Source: Leptothrix sp. (in: b-proteobacteria) (GTDB lineage: Bacteria > Pseudomonadota > Gammaproteobacteria > Burkholderiales > Burkholderiaceae_C). From it: a stretch of DNA of 64,000 nucleotides. The position numbers and the translations under genes are program-made. This document shows, in pieces, positions 43,687 to 53,325 of the stretch (the first letter of the stretch is position 1; every line of letters starts with the position of its first letter). The stretch is from contig PNKV01000002.1 of assembly GCA_013822685.1 (NCBI GenBank), positions 1-64,000 on the forward strand. The letters run 5' to 3'. The notes beneath the pieces were generated by a model, which saw only the letters and a program-made list of their open reading frames with translations, had not been told where the DNA came from and made no database searches.

Positions 43687-45429
43687 ATGAGTTCCCAAAT
43701 CAACGAGATCGACCACGCCCTGAACGACCCTGGCGGCGAAGCCTGGCAACCACGCTTGCGTCGCATGATGAAAAAAACCTTCGGCATCCAGGCCCTCAGA
43801 GAGGGGCAGGATGCCGTGATCCAACGGGTCATGCTCGGGCAGCCCACCCTGGCCGTCATGCCTACCGGCGCAGGCAAATCCCTTTGTTATCAGCTTCCGG
43901 CCTTGCTGCTGCCTGGCCGCACCGTGGTGGTCTCACCCTTGATCGCCTTGATGAAGGACCAGTGTGACGCCTTGCAGGCCATGGGGGTGCACGCCGTGCA
44001 ATTGCACAGTGCCATGACCGCGCCCGAGGTGGCCGAGGCCGAGGCTGCCGTGGAGTCCGGCGAAGCCCGCATCGTGTTCACCACCCCCGAAAGGTTGGCG
44101 GCGCCGGAGTTCCTGGCCTTGTTGAAGTGCCGCCCTACCAGTCTGCTGGTGGTGGACGAGGCGCACTGCGTTTCTCAATGGGGCCACGATTTCCGTCCCG
44201 CCTTTTTAGAGATATCGGCCGCCCGTTCGTCGCTGGGCCAACCCACTCTGCTTGCGCTCACGGCCACCGCCACGCCAGACGTCATCGAAGACATCGCGCG
44301 GCAACTCGACGCCTCGGGATTGGGCGTGGTCAACACTGGCATCTACCGCGCAAATCTGCACTACGAGGTCAAGCAAGTCGTGAGCGAGGCAGAAAAAATG
44401 ACAGCCGCCTTGTCATTCTTGCAATCGACCGCAGGGTCGGGCGTGGTCTACGGGGCCACCGTCAAGGCCGTGGAGCAGGTGCACCAGACTTTGAAAGACG
44501 CAGGCGAATCGGTCACCCTGTACCACGGCCGCCTCCCCAAGGCCGAGCGCCACGCCAACCAGGAAGCCTTCATGCGCAACGAAGCGCGGGTGATGGTGGC
44601 CACCAACGCCTTTGGCCTGGGCATCGACAAACCCGACACGCGTTTCGTTTTGCACTACCAGATGCCTTCGGGCCTGGACGCCTATTACCAGGAGTCGGGC
44701 AGGGCGGGGCGCGACGGCCAAGCCGCCACTTGTTGCTTGCTTTACCTTCACCAGGACCGGGCCGTGCAGCGTTTTTTCATGGCGGGGCGCTACCCCGATC
44801 TGCAGGACATCGACGCCTTGTACCGCGCCTTGATCGAAGACCCGCCAGCAGGCCAACGCTGGACACTGGCGCTGCTGCAGCAAACCTTGAAGCGCCCGGC
44901 CAACAAACTGCAAGTGGCCTTGCGGCTGCTTCGCCACCAGAAGATCGTGGTGCAAAACCGCATGGGCGAATTGCGTTTGCTGCGCCGCGGCTTGAGCGAT
45001 ACCGCCATGGACCAGTTGCTGGAGGCCTACCGCGGCAAACGTGAGCATGACAAGGCCTTGCTCGAGAAAATGGTGTTCTATGGGCAGACCGGCCTTTGCC
45101 GTTGGAAAGTCCTTCAAGAGCACTTTGGCGAAGGCGCAGACTTTGAGCGTTGCGAAACCTGCGACAACTGTCTTCGCCTGAGCGCCTTGCAGCGCCAACA
45201 AGAAGCGGCACCCATTGAAGAGGCGCCAACGGCTGCCAAGCCCGCGTCCCCGCATGCGGCCTTTGCTGAGAACGATCTGGTGCGCGTGGCCCGCTATGGC
45301 CAAGGCACCGTCACCGCCGCCGATGCCGAAACCGTCACGGTGGCGTTCCCCTCCGGGGACACCCGCTGCTTCGTGGCCACCTGTGTGCAACCCGCCAAAT
45401 CGCGACGAAGGAGCGCGTCTCCAGCATGA
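43687..45429 (+). CDS. recQ: RecQ-family ATP-dependent DNA helicase
   Basis: [51 protein letters not shown] zinc CETCDNC; C-terminal Tudor/KOW-like tail, no HRDC seen. Confidence 0.93.
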   Translation: MSSQINEIDHALNDPGGEAWQPRLRRMMKKTFGIQALREGQDAVIQRVMLGQPTLAVMPTGAGKSLCYQLPALLLPGRTVVVSPLIALMKDQCDALQAMGVHAVQLHSAMTAPEVAEAEAAVESGEARIVFTTPERLAAPEFLALLKCRPTSLLVVDEAHCVSQWGHDFRPAFLEISAARSSLGQPTLLALTATATPDVIEDIARQLDASGLGVVNTGIYRANLHYEVKQVVSEAEKMTAALSFLQSTAGSGVVYGATVKAVEQVHQTLKDAGESVTLYHGRLPKAERHANQEAFMRNEARVMVATNAFGLGIDKPDTRFVLHYQMPSGLDAYYQESGRAGRDGQAATCCLLYLHQDRAVQRFFMAGRYPDLQDIDALYRALIEDPPAGQRWTLALLQQTLKRPANKLQVALRLLRHQKIVVQNRMGELRLLRRGLSDTAMDQLLEAYRGKREHDKALLEKMVFYGQTGLCRWKVLQEHFGEGADFERCETCDNCLRLSALQRQQEAAPIEEAPTAAKPASPHAAFAENDLVRVARYGQGTVTAADAETVTVAFPSGDTRCFVATCVQPAKSRRRSASPA

Positions 45430-46364
45430 ATGTCAAACCGTCTCCCCACAGCATCATCCGCATCGGCATTTCTGGCTGGCGCTACGAGCCCTGGCGTGGC
45501 GTGTTCTATCCCAAGAAGCTGGTGCAGCGCCGCGAGTTGGAATACGCCTCGCGCGCCTTGCCGAGCATTGAAATCAACGGCACTTTCTACGCCATGCAAA
45601 AGCCCGACAGCTTTGCGCAATGGTTTGAGCAAACGCCCGATGATTTTGTCTTCAGCGTCAAGGCACCCCGCTACATCACCCACATCCGCCGATTGCAGGA
45701 TGTGCACCAACCCCTGGCCAATTTTTTTGCCTCAGGCGTGCTGCGCTTGCGCCAAAAGCTGGGGCCGGTGCTGTGGCAGTTTCCGCCAAGCTTTCACTTC
45801 AATGCCGATCTGATGGAAACCTTCTTGAGCGACCTGCCGCATGACACAGAAGCCGCCCAGAAGCTGGCCAAACAGCGCGATGTCTTCATGGCCAAGCGCG
45901 AGAGCCTCGAGATCGACGCCAACCGGCCTGTCCGGCACGCCGTCGAGATCCGCCATGAGAGTTTCGCAGACCCCGCTTTCATCAAGATGCTGCGCCGCCA
46001 CCGCGTGGCTTTGGTCGTGGCGGACACGGCGGGCAAATGGCCATATCTGGAAGATGTGACCGCCGACTTCATGTACCTGCGCCTGCATGGGGATGAGGAG
46101 TTGTACGCCAGCGGGTACACCGACAAGGCTTTGGACCGCTGGGCCACCCGCATCGCGGCCTGGTCAAATGGCGAGCAGCCCAAGGATGCCCACCTTGTTG
46201 ATCCAGGGCATGCGCCGGCCAAGCGTGCGCATCGTGACATTCACTGCTATTTCGACAATGACATCAAGGTCAGGGCCCCTTTTGACGCGGCCTCCTTGAT
46301 GGGCAAGCTGGGTTTGCCAAGCTTCTGCCCCCCCGAACAAGGGGTCCTAATGAACGCTTCCTAA
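45426..46364 (+). CDS. DUF72 domain protein
   Basis: RIGISGWRYEPWRGVFYPKKLVQRRELEYASRALPSIEINGTFY; ATGA overlap with recQ. Confidence 0.92.
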   Translation: MNVKPSPHSIIRIGISGWRYEPWRGVFYPKKLVQRRELEYASRALPSIEINGTFYAMQKPDSFAQWFEQTPDDFVFSVKAPRYITHIRRLQDVHQPLANFFASGVLRLRQKLGPVLWQFPPSFHFNADLMETFLSDLPHDTEAAQKLAKQRDVFMAKRESLEIDANRPVRHAVEIRHESFADPAFIKMLRRHRVALVVADTAGKWPYLEDVTADFMYLRLHGDEELYASGYTDKALDRWATRIAAWSNGEQPKDAHLVDPGHAPAKRAHRDIHCYFDNDIKVRAPFDAASLMGKLGLPSFCPPEQGVLMNAS

Positions 46365-46453
46365 CACATCGTTCAACGGGTTTCGTATAGATTAAAGGCA
46401 AGGTGTCTTGTACACACATCAATTTCTCCAATCATCAATCCCAGAGGACAGCA

Positions 46454-47032
46454 ATGAACATCAAGCAAGCAGCCCGCGCCGCGCTCGTGGCGGCATCGGT
46501 TTCACTGGTGGCCATGGGCAGCCAGGCCGCCACCTACACGTTTGGCACCCTGTTGTCTGGCAGTGGCCCTCAAGATCTCAATCTGGCCACCCTGACCGTG
46601 ACCGAAAGCGGCAACGACCTCAATTTCTCGCTGTCCGCCGCCGGCCTTGACCTGCTGGGCGCCAATTCATTCCTGGGCGCCATTGCGGTCGATGGCTTGA
46701 AGACGGGTTCGATCTCGTCCGTCATGGGTGATTCGCCAGTGGCCCTGGCCAATGGTGGCGGTCCTGGCGGCGTGTTTGACTTCCGTTTTGACCTGACTGG
46801 GCCCAAGCAAGCCCGCTTGCTCGACAACGAGTCGGTGAGCTGGACCTGGGTCGGCGCCAACCAAAGCCTCGATACCTTGAGCTTTGCGGTGCACATCCAA
46901 GGCGTGAGCATCCCCGGTGCTGACACCTCGCTGTGGTACAGCCCGTCGGCCGTGCCGGAACCCGAGTCCTACGCCTTGCTGGCAGCAGGCCTGGGCGTGG
47001 TCGGCATCGCACTGAGGCGCCGCCGCCGCTGA
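46454..47032 (+). CDS. PEP-CTERM sorting-signal protein
   Basis: Signal peptide ending SQAAT; C-terminus VPEPESYALLAAGLGVVGIALRRRRR. Confidence 0.94.
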   Translation: MNIKQAARAALVAASVSLVAMGSQAATYTFGTLLSGSGPQDLNLATLTVTESGNDLNFSLSAAGLDLLGANSFLGAIAVDGLKTGSISSVMGDSPVALANGGGPGGVFDFRFDLTGPKQARLLDNESVSWTWVGANQSLDTLSFAVHIQGVSIPGADTSLWYSPSAVPEPESYALLAAGLGVVGIALRRRRR

Positions 47033-47060
47033 TCAACCCGGTCAGTCGGGCATTGATCTG

Positions 47061-47104
47061 GCGATTTCAAGAGGCTTAAGCAGCCTTTTGAAATCGCTTT
47101 TTTT
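47061..47104 (+). terminator. Rho-independent terminator after the PEP-CTERM gene
   Basis: GCGATTTCAAGAGGCT-TAAGC-AGCCTTTTGAAATCGC followed by TTTTTTT; one G:U position. Confidence 0.93.
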
Positions 47105-47107
47105 CGT

Positions 47108-48199
47108 TCAGACGTTGAACAAGAAATTCAACACGTCACCGTCCTTGACGACGTACTCCTTGCCTTCCGCGCGCATCTTGCCCGCGTCCTTCGCGCCTTG
47201 TTCACCCTTGAAGGCGATGAAGTCGTCAAAGGCGATGGTCTGGGCGCGGATGAACCCACGCTCAAAGTCCGTGTGGATCACGCCGGCCGCCTGAGGCGCC
47301 GTGTCGCCAATGTGGATGGTCCAGGCGCGCACTTCCTTCACGCCCGCTGTGAAATACGTCTGCAGGCCCAGCAGCTTGAAAGCCGCGCGGATCAGGCGGT
47401 TCAGGCCCGGTTCATCCTGGCCCATTTCGGCCAGGAACATGGCGCGGTCTTCGTCGCTCATCTCTGACAGCTCGGCTTCGGTCTTGGCGCAGATGGCCAC
47501 CACGGGCGCGTTCTGCTTGGCGGCGTAGTCCTTCAGGCGATCCAGGAAGGGGTTGTTCTCGAAACCGCTTTCATCGACGTTGCCCACGAACATGGCCGGC
47601 TTGGCAGTGATCAGGCACAGCGGCTTGACCAGCACCAGTTCTTCCTTGCTGAAGTCGATCGAGCGCACGGGCTGGGCCTGGTCCAGCGCGGCTTGGCACT
47701 TCTCCAGCACCTTGACCAGGGCGGCGGCTTCCTTGTCGCCAGAGCGGGCGGTCTTGTTGTAGCGGTGCAGGCTCTTTTCAACGGTGCCCAGGTCGGCCAG
47801 GCACAGCTCGGTCTGGATGACCTCGATGTCGGAGATCGGGTCGACCTTGCCGGCCACGTGGATCACGTTCTCGTCTTCGAAGCAGCGCACCACGTTGATG
47901 ATGGCGTCGGTTTCGCGGATGTGCGAGAGGAACTTGTTGCCGAGGCCTTCGCCTTGCGAGGCGCCTGCCACCAGGCCGGCGATGTCGACGAACTCAACGA
48001 TGGCCGGTACGATGCGCTCAGGCTTGACGATCTCCGACAGGGCGCCCAGGCGCGGGTCGGGCAGTTCCACGATGCCCACATTGGGCTCGATGGTGCAGAA
48101 CGGGTAGTTCTCGGCGGCGATGCCGGCCTTGGTCAGCGCGTTGAAGAGGGTGGACTTGCCGACGTTTGGCAGACCCACGATGCCGCATTTGAGGCTCAT
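47108..48199 (-). CDS. ychF: Redox-regulated ATPase/GTPase YchF
   Basis: [51 protein letters not shown]. Confidence 0.98.
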   Translation of the reverse strand: MSLKCGIVGLPNVGKSTLFNALTKAGIAAENYPFCTIEPNVGIVELPDPRLGALSEIVKPERIVPAIVEFVDIAGLVAGASQGEGLGNKFLSHIRETDAIINVVRCFEDENVIHVAGKVDPISDIEVIQTELCLADLGTVEKSLHRYNKTARSGDKEAAALVKVLEKCQAALDQAQPVRSIDFSKEELVLVKPLCLITAKPAMFVGNVDESGFENNPFLDRLKDYAAKQNAPVVAICAKTEAELSEMSDEDRAMFLAEMGQDEPGLNRLIRAAFKLLGLQTYFTAGVKEVRAWTIHIGDTAPQAAGVIHTDFERGFIRAQTIAFDDFIAFKGEQGAKDAGKMRAEGKEYVVKDGDVLNFLFNV

Positions 48200-48262
48200 G
48201 GACGTTCCTGGACTGGAGGGTGGATAACCCCCCATTTTACCGGCGATCGCGCGTGTGCGGGC

Positions 48263-50140
48263 TCAGGCCGATTGAGTTGCCCAATATCCCACTTCTTCAA
48301 GCAGTTGTTGGCGGTCCACGGGCTTGGTCAGGACATGGTTCATGCCGGCATTCAGGCAGGCGCTGCGGTCTTCCGAGAAGGCGTTGGCGGTCAGGCCCAG
48401 CACCGGCACATCCAGCGAGGCAGTGCCGGCCTCGCCCTGGCGGACTCGGCGGGTCGCTTCCAGGCCGTCCATGCCGGGCATGCGCCAGTCCATCAGCACG
48501 ACATTGGGGGTGTGCTGGCGCAGGAACGCTAACGCGGCCGGCCCCGTGTCGGCGGTGAACACGGTGGCCCCCGCCGCACGCAGCACCTCGGTGGCCAGCA
48601 TGCTGTTGACGGGGTCGTCGTCCACCACCAGCACTTCGGTGCCTTTCAGGTCAGGGCTGCCCAGCACCCGGCGCACGGGCACGCGTGCGTCGTCCGCCAG
48701 CACCGGCAGCGGCAGATCGATGTCAATCCGGGTGCCTTGGCGCTCACGGCTGTTCACGTTGATGGTGCCGTGCATCAGGCCCACCAGCTCTTGGGTGATG
48801 GTCAGGCCCAGGCCCACACCGCCATTGGTGCGGGTGCTGTTGGTGTCTGCCTGAAAGAAGGCCTCGAACACGCGTGATTGCTCTGACGGCGACATGCCTT
48901 GCCCCGTGTCACTGACCGACAGCCGCACGCCCGCCACGCCATCCACAGCCTTGGTCGGGCTGGGGCCCATGCTGAGCGACACGTGCCCGCGGTCAGTGAA
49001 CTTGATCGCATTGGCCAGCAGGTTGATCAGCACCTGCGTGAGCCGCAGTTCGTCGCCCATGCGGCTCAAGGCCAGGCTGGGACTGACATGGCGGCGCAAT
49101 TCCAGGCCTTTGACGGTGGCCTGGGGCGACACCGCCGCCAGCGCCTTGTCTGCGATCGCCGACAGGTCCAGCGGTGCCAGCACAGGGTCCACCTTGCCGG
49201 ATTCGATGCGTGACAGCTCCAGCACCTGGTCGATCAGGGTCAGCAGGTGTTGACCACTGCTGTGGATGGTCTTGATCAGCAGCGCATCGCGTGGATCGCG
49301 GGCGCGCTCCGGGTGATCTGCCAGCAAATCGGCCGACACCAGCATGGCGTGCAGGGGCGTGCGCAGCTCATGGCTCATGACGGCCAAAAAGCGGCTCTTG
49401 GCCAACGAGGCCGTCTCTGCCGTGTCTTTGGCTTGTGCCAACTCGGAGGTGCGCTCTTGCACCCAGGCGTTCAGTGCATCGCGGGCGTCGGTGGGGCCGT
49501 GGGGATCACCCGCCACCACCAGGCTGACACCATGCTTGAGCCGCGTCACGCTGAGCAGGCTGACCAGAAAAGTGATCTGCATCAGCACGCCGTTGACCAC
49601 CAGCGACCGGACCACGCCAGACCAGACCTGGTCGGTCGCTCCAACCTCGAGCACCCAAGCGGGGATGGCCACCAATGCCAGCAGCGCGATGGACAAGCTG
49701 ACCGCCCAGCGCCATGGCCAAGTGATGTGCATCAGCAGGGCCACCACCGGCATCCACTGGAAATTGGTGGCGATCCAGTAAGGCGAGGCGGGTTGCTGGT
49801 TGAAGATCAGGACGCTGAGTGTGCCGATCACGAAATAAAGGCACACGCCCCCCACGACCACGCGCTGCGTGAGCATGAGCGACTGCGGGTTGCGGCGCAG
49901 CATGGCCCACATCCACAGCAGCAACAGGGCCAGCAGGGGTTGGGCCCAACGGTCGTGGGGGGTGCTGATGCCGGCGACCAATTCACTGCCCCAGACCAGC
50001 AGGCAGGCGACCGCAGCGATGAGGTAGAACCCCAGCGCGGTCTTTCTTTCGATCAGCGACAAAAACCGATCACGGCGCAGCTCGCCGGGCGGTTCAGGTC
50101 TTTTCATTTGATCCAATGCATGTCCCTGTTCATTGATCAT
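48263..50140 (-). CDS. Hybrid sensor histidine kinase/response regulator with N-terminal membrane region
   Basis: SRFLAVMSHELRTPLHAMLVSADLL, LINLLANAIKFTDRGHV, VLVVDDDPVNSMLATEVLRAAG..VVLMDWRMPGMDGLEATRRVR. Confidence 0.94.
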   Translation of the reverse strand: MINEQGHALDQMKRPEPPGELRRDRFLSLIERKTALGFYLIAAVACLLVWGSELVAGISTPHDRWAQPLLALLLLWMWAMLRRNPQSLMLTQRVVVGGVCLYFVIGTLSVLIFNQQPASPYWIATNFQWMPVVALLMHITWPWRWAVSLSIALLALVAIPAWVLEVGATDQVWSGVVRSLVVNGVLMQITFLVSLLSVTRLKHGVSLVVAGDPHGPTDARDALNAWVQERTSELAQAKDTAETASLAKSRFLAVMSHELRTPLHAMLVSADLLADHPERARDPRDALLIKTIHSSGQHLLTLIDQVLELSRIESGKVDPVLAPLDLSAIADKALAAVSPQATVKGLELRRHVSPSLALSRMGDELRLTQVLINLLANAIKFTDRGHVSLSMGPSPTKAVDGVAGVRLSVSDTGQGMSPSEQSRVFEAFFQADTNSTRTNGGVGLGLTITQELVGLMHGTINVNSRERQGTRIDIDLPLPVLADDARVPVRRVLGSPDLKGTEVLVVDDDPVNSMLATEVLRAAGATVFTADTGPAALAFLRQHTPNVVLMDWRMPGMDGLEATRRVRQGEAGTASLDVPVLGLTANAFSEDRSACLNAGMNHVLTKPVDRQQLLEEVGYWATQSA

Positions 50141-50196
50141 CGAATGTCACTTACCCGACACTTTATGGTGACTGGTCTTTCGGTCAGCGGATTACC

Positions 50197-50211
50197 TAGA
50201 ATCCCTAGATG
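50197..50211 (+). promoter_or_regulatory. -10 element TAGAAT placed for a leaderless start at ATG 50209
   Basis: TAGAAT 50197-50202, in-frame TAG 50206-50208 directly before ATG 50209, no Shine-Dalgarno upstream. Confidence 0.45.
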
Positions 50212-51369
50212 ACGACAAAAAAATTCGACGTGTGCGTGAGCGGTTCCGGCGCCGTGGCCCGCAGCCTGGCCTTGGCACTGTCCAGCAATGGTTGGCGCGT
50301 GGCGTGGGCCTGCGCTGAACCTGGCGGTCAAGCCATGGCGGAGGATATTCGAACCTACGCCTTGAATTCCCGCTCTGTCGCTTTATTGGAGCGGCTACGC
50401 ATCTGGCCCAGGTTGCAATTGGCGTCAACGCCGGTGCACGACATGCAGATCCGCGGCGATGGCCGGGGCCACCTGGCGTTTTCAGCCTGGCAGCAATGCG
50501 TGTCGGAGTTGGCATGGATCGTGGATGCCGCCGCGTTAGAGCAATTGCTGGGCGAAGCCCTGAAGTTTGCCCCGCATGTGACCGTGGTGCCGCCGCTGGC
50601 CGATGGTGTGCCGCCGGTGGACGCCGATCTGCTGGCCATCTGCGAGGGCAAGCACTCTGCCACCCGGGCCGCCCTGGGCGTGGATTTCAGCCGGGCGGAT
50701 TACGGCCATTGGGGCGTGGCCGCCCGGTTGCGCAGCGGCCAGCCCCACCACGGCGTGGCCCGCCAATGGTTCCGCTCACCGGATGTGCTGGCCTTGCTGC
50801 CTTTCCACGATCCCGAGCCAGGCTCGTCCTATGGCCTGGTCTGGTCTTTGCCCCAGTCGCGGGCGCAAGAACTCATGGCCATGGCGCCCGCCGATTTCGA
50901 AGCCGCCTTGCGTCAGGCGCTGGATGAGGTCGACCCGGGGGCGTCAGCGGCCGTGGGCCCTTTGTCCTTGGCTTCTCGTGTGGCGTCGTGGCCTTTGGCC
51001 CTGGCTCAGGCTGAACGCTGGAGCGGCCCTGGTTGGGTGTTGTTGGGCGACGCCGCGCACCAGGTTCATCCTTTGGCGGGGCAGGGGCTCAACTTGGGCC
51101 TGGCCGATGTCGACACCTTGGTGAACACCTTGACCGAGTCCCACGAGCTGGAGCCTTGGCGCACTGCGGGTGACGAGCGTCTGCTTCGGCGTTACGCTCG
51201 CCGGCGCGAGCTGCCAACCCGCGCCATGGCCGGGGTCACCGATGGCCTGTTGCACCTGTTTGCGGATGATCGTGCACCATTCAGGGAACTTCGCAACACC
51301 GGCATGGCTCTGTTAGACCAAATGTCTCCTGTCAAACGCTGGCTGGCCAGCCGCGCACTTGATGCTTGA
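50209..51369 (+). CDS. FAD-dependent monooxygenase, UbiH/UbiF/COQ6-like
   Basis: FDVCVSGSGAVARSLALALSSNGWRVA (FAD), VLLGDAAHQVHPLAGQGLNLGLADVDTL. Confidence 0.92.
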   Translation: MTTKKFDVCVSGSGAVARSLALALSSNGWRVAWACAEPGGQAMAEDIRTYALNSRSVALLERLRIWPRLQLASTPVHDMQIRGDGRGHLAFSAWQQCVSELAWIVDAAALEQLLGEALKFAPHVTVVPPLADGVPPVDADLLAICEGKHSATRAALGVDFSRADYGHWGVAARLRSGQPHHGVARQWFRSPDVLALLPFHDPEPGSSYGLVWSLPQSRAQELMAMAPADFEAALRQALDEVDPGASAAVGPLSLASRVASWPLALAQAERWSGPGWVLLGDAAHQVHPLAGQGLNLGLADVDTLVNTLTESHELEPWRTAGDERLLRRYARRRELPTRAMAGVTDGLLHLFADDRAPFRELRNTGMALLDQMSPVKRWLASRALDA

Positions 51370-51389
51370 AAACCAATAAGGTTGCCACC

Positions 51390-52160
51390 ATGAATCGCCT
51401 CTCTGTTTTCCAATCCCCCCTGCGGGCACTTCTGACTGCTGCTCTGGTGCTGGTGGCCTCGGCCAGCTGGGCCGGCGAGTTGTCCCCCGCCCAGTTGGCG
51501 CAGCTCAAACAAAAGCTGACCCAGAACCTGCCTGATTTTCCGCCCATCGACTCGGCGCAAACCACGCCCATGCCTGGCTTGATCGAGCTGCGCTCAGGCA
51601 ACAACATCATCTACACCGATCCCAAAGGCGAGTTCGTGATCCAGGGCAACTTGCTCGAGACCAAAACCCAGCGCAATCTGACCGAGGAGCGCATGGACGA
51701 GATCAACCAGATTGATTTTGCCAGCCTGCCGCTCAAAGACGCCGTGGTCTGGAAGAACGGCAATGGCAAGCGCCGCATGGTGGTCTTCGCCGACCCCAAC
51801 TGCGGCTATTGCAAGCGCCTTGAAAAAGACCTGCAACAGGTCAAGGACGTGACCGTGTACACCTTTGTGGTGGCCATCCTGGGCGATGACTCCAAGGTCA
51901 AGGCCAACAACATCTGGTGTGTGAAAGACCGCACGCAAGCCTACCGCGACTGGATGCTCTCCAACACCGAGCCGGCCAAGGCCTTCGGCATGTGCGCCAC
52001 GCCCACGCAACGCAACAATGCGCTGGCCCAGAAGCTGCGCGTGAACGGCACCCCCTCGATGTTCTTTGAAGACGGCACCCGCCTGCCTTCGGCCGCGCCC
52101 GTCAATGTGATTGAGCAACGCTTGACCAAGGCCACGGCCAAGGTGGGCGGCGCATCCTGA
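51390..52160 (+). CDS. dsbC: Thiol:disulfide interchange protein DsbC family
   Basis: Signal peptide; VVFADPNCGYCKRLEKDL active site; NNALAQKLRVNGTPSMFFEDG. Confidence 0.94.
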   Translation: MNRLSVFQSPLRALLTAALVLVASASWAGELSPAQLAQLKQKLTQNLPDFPPIDSAQTTPMPGLIELRSGNNIIYTDPKGEFVIQGNLLETKTQRNLTEERMDEINQIDFASLPLKDAVVWKNGNGKRRMVVFADPNCGYCKRLEKDLQQVKDVTVYTFVVAILGDDSKVKANNIWCVKDRTQAYRDWMLSNTEPAKAFGMCATPTQRNNALAQKLRVNGTPSMFFEDGTRLPSAAPVNVIEQRLTKATAKVGGAS

Positions 52161-52168
52161 GTTAAGTC

Positions 52169-53323
52169 TCAGGGCATGGCCGAGGGCGGCGGTGCCGATG
52201 CCGAAGCCGCCTCGGCGGGCGCCTGCTCAGGGGCCCGCTCCATCTGCAGGTCCATGTAGGTTTTCTCGTTGGCCCGCACCAGGATGCGCACCGGGAGGTA
52301 CTGCAGGCCAGGTGCGAACCAGATCTCAACGGGCAACACGCCGCCTTCAGCCGACATCTTGCGCGGCTTGACGTGGAAGGTGGGGATGGTGCCAATGGGC
52401 GTGTCGAGCATCTGCTCGTCAATCACATCGTAAGCAATGGTCTCCACGCGTTTGGGCAAGGCCAGCGGGATGTAGATGGTGTTGCCCGGCCGGAGCAGGT
52501 CCGGCTGCATGATGAACTGGTAGGCCAACTGGATGAACTGGCTGGCCGCGTCTTGCATGCCCGGCGTGCGCTGCAACTTCTCGCCTGAGTCCAGCACCAC
52601 GTTCTGCGAATCGAACAGCACGGTGCGTGGGGGCGATGTCTTGATCAGCAGGCGGTTGACCTGCTCAAAGCGCTTGGGCGACAAGCCCTCTGGGGTGATG
52701 GTCCCGGCGCTGATCAGATTCCAGGATCCGATGGGCGCGAAGCTGGGCCCGATCGTGGTGTCCACGCGAACCTGGTAATCCATGTCCTGGCGCACCCATT
52801 CCACGCGGGCCTGGCCATGCACATCACCCCGGAAATAACCGCGAACCTTGTAGCTGACCCGCGTGGCCAAAGGCCAGACAAAGGGCGGCCCCTTCGCTGT
52901 GCTGGGCTCACTGGCCGACGGTGCCAGTGGCACGGGCTCAGAAGCTGACAATTCGGGTGCGCTGCTGGCGGCTGCCACTGTGATGGGGTCCTCGGCTTGT
53001 TCAGGTGCGCTGGCGGTTTCTTCCGGTGGCGCCGGGGCCGGCTCAGGGGCCGAAGCGCTGGCGCTTGGTGATCTGGGTGGGCGTTGGCCTGAGGCTTTGC
53101 GCGACGCCCGTGGCTTGGGGGCGGGGGGCGCCGCCACGGGCGGATCGCTGAGCTTGAGCTCGCTCATCGTCGTGGCCTCCATCCGCTTGATGCCGGAGTT
53201 GTCGTTGGCCTGCATGTCGTTCAGCAGCGTGGCCATGGACAAGGTCAGCAAGGCGTGCAGGCCCATCACCCCGAGGATGATGAACAGCAGCAACCACCAG
53301 CGACGTGACCCCAACCCCGCCAT
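52169..53323 (-). CDS. DUF3108 domain protein with N-terminal TM and Ala/Pro/Ser-rich linker
   Basis: RRWWLLLFIILGVMGLHALLTLSMA; YRGDV..ARVEWVRQDMDYQVRVDTT; LGTIPTFHVKP-like terminal domain. Confidence 0.85.
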   Translation of the reverse strand: MAGLGSRRWWLLLFIILGVMGLHALLTLSMATLLNDMQANDNSGIKRMEATTMSELKLSDPPVAAPPAPKPRASRKASGQRPPRSPSASASAPEPAPAPPEETASAPEQAEDPITVAAASSAPELSASEPVPLAPSASEPSTAKGPPFVWPLATRVSYKVRGYFRGDVHGQARVEWVRQDMDYQVRVDTTIGPSFAPIGSWNLISAGTITPEGLSPKRFEQVNRLLIKTSPPRTVLFDSQNVVLDSGEKLQRTPGMQDAASQFIQLAYQFIMQPDLLRPGNTIYIPLALPKRVETIAYDVIDEQMLDTPIGTIPTFHVKPRKMSAEGGVLPVEIWFAPGLQYLPVRILVRANEKTYMDLQMERAPEQAPAEAASASAPPPSAMP

Positions 53324-53325
53324 GT

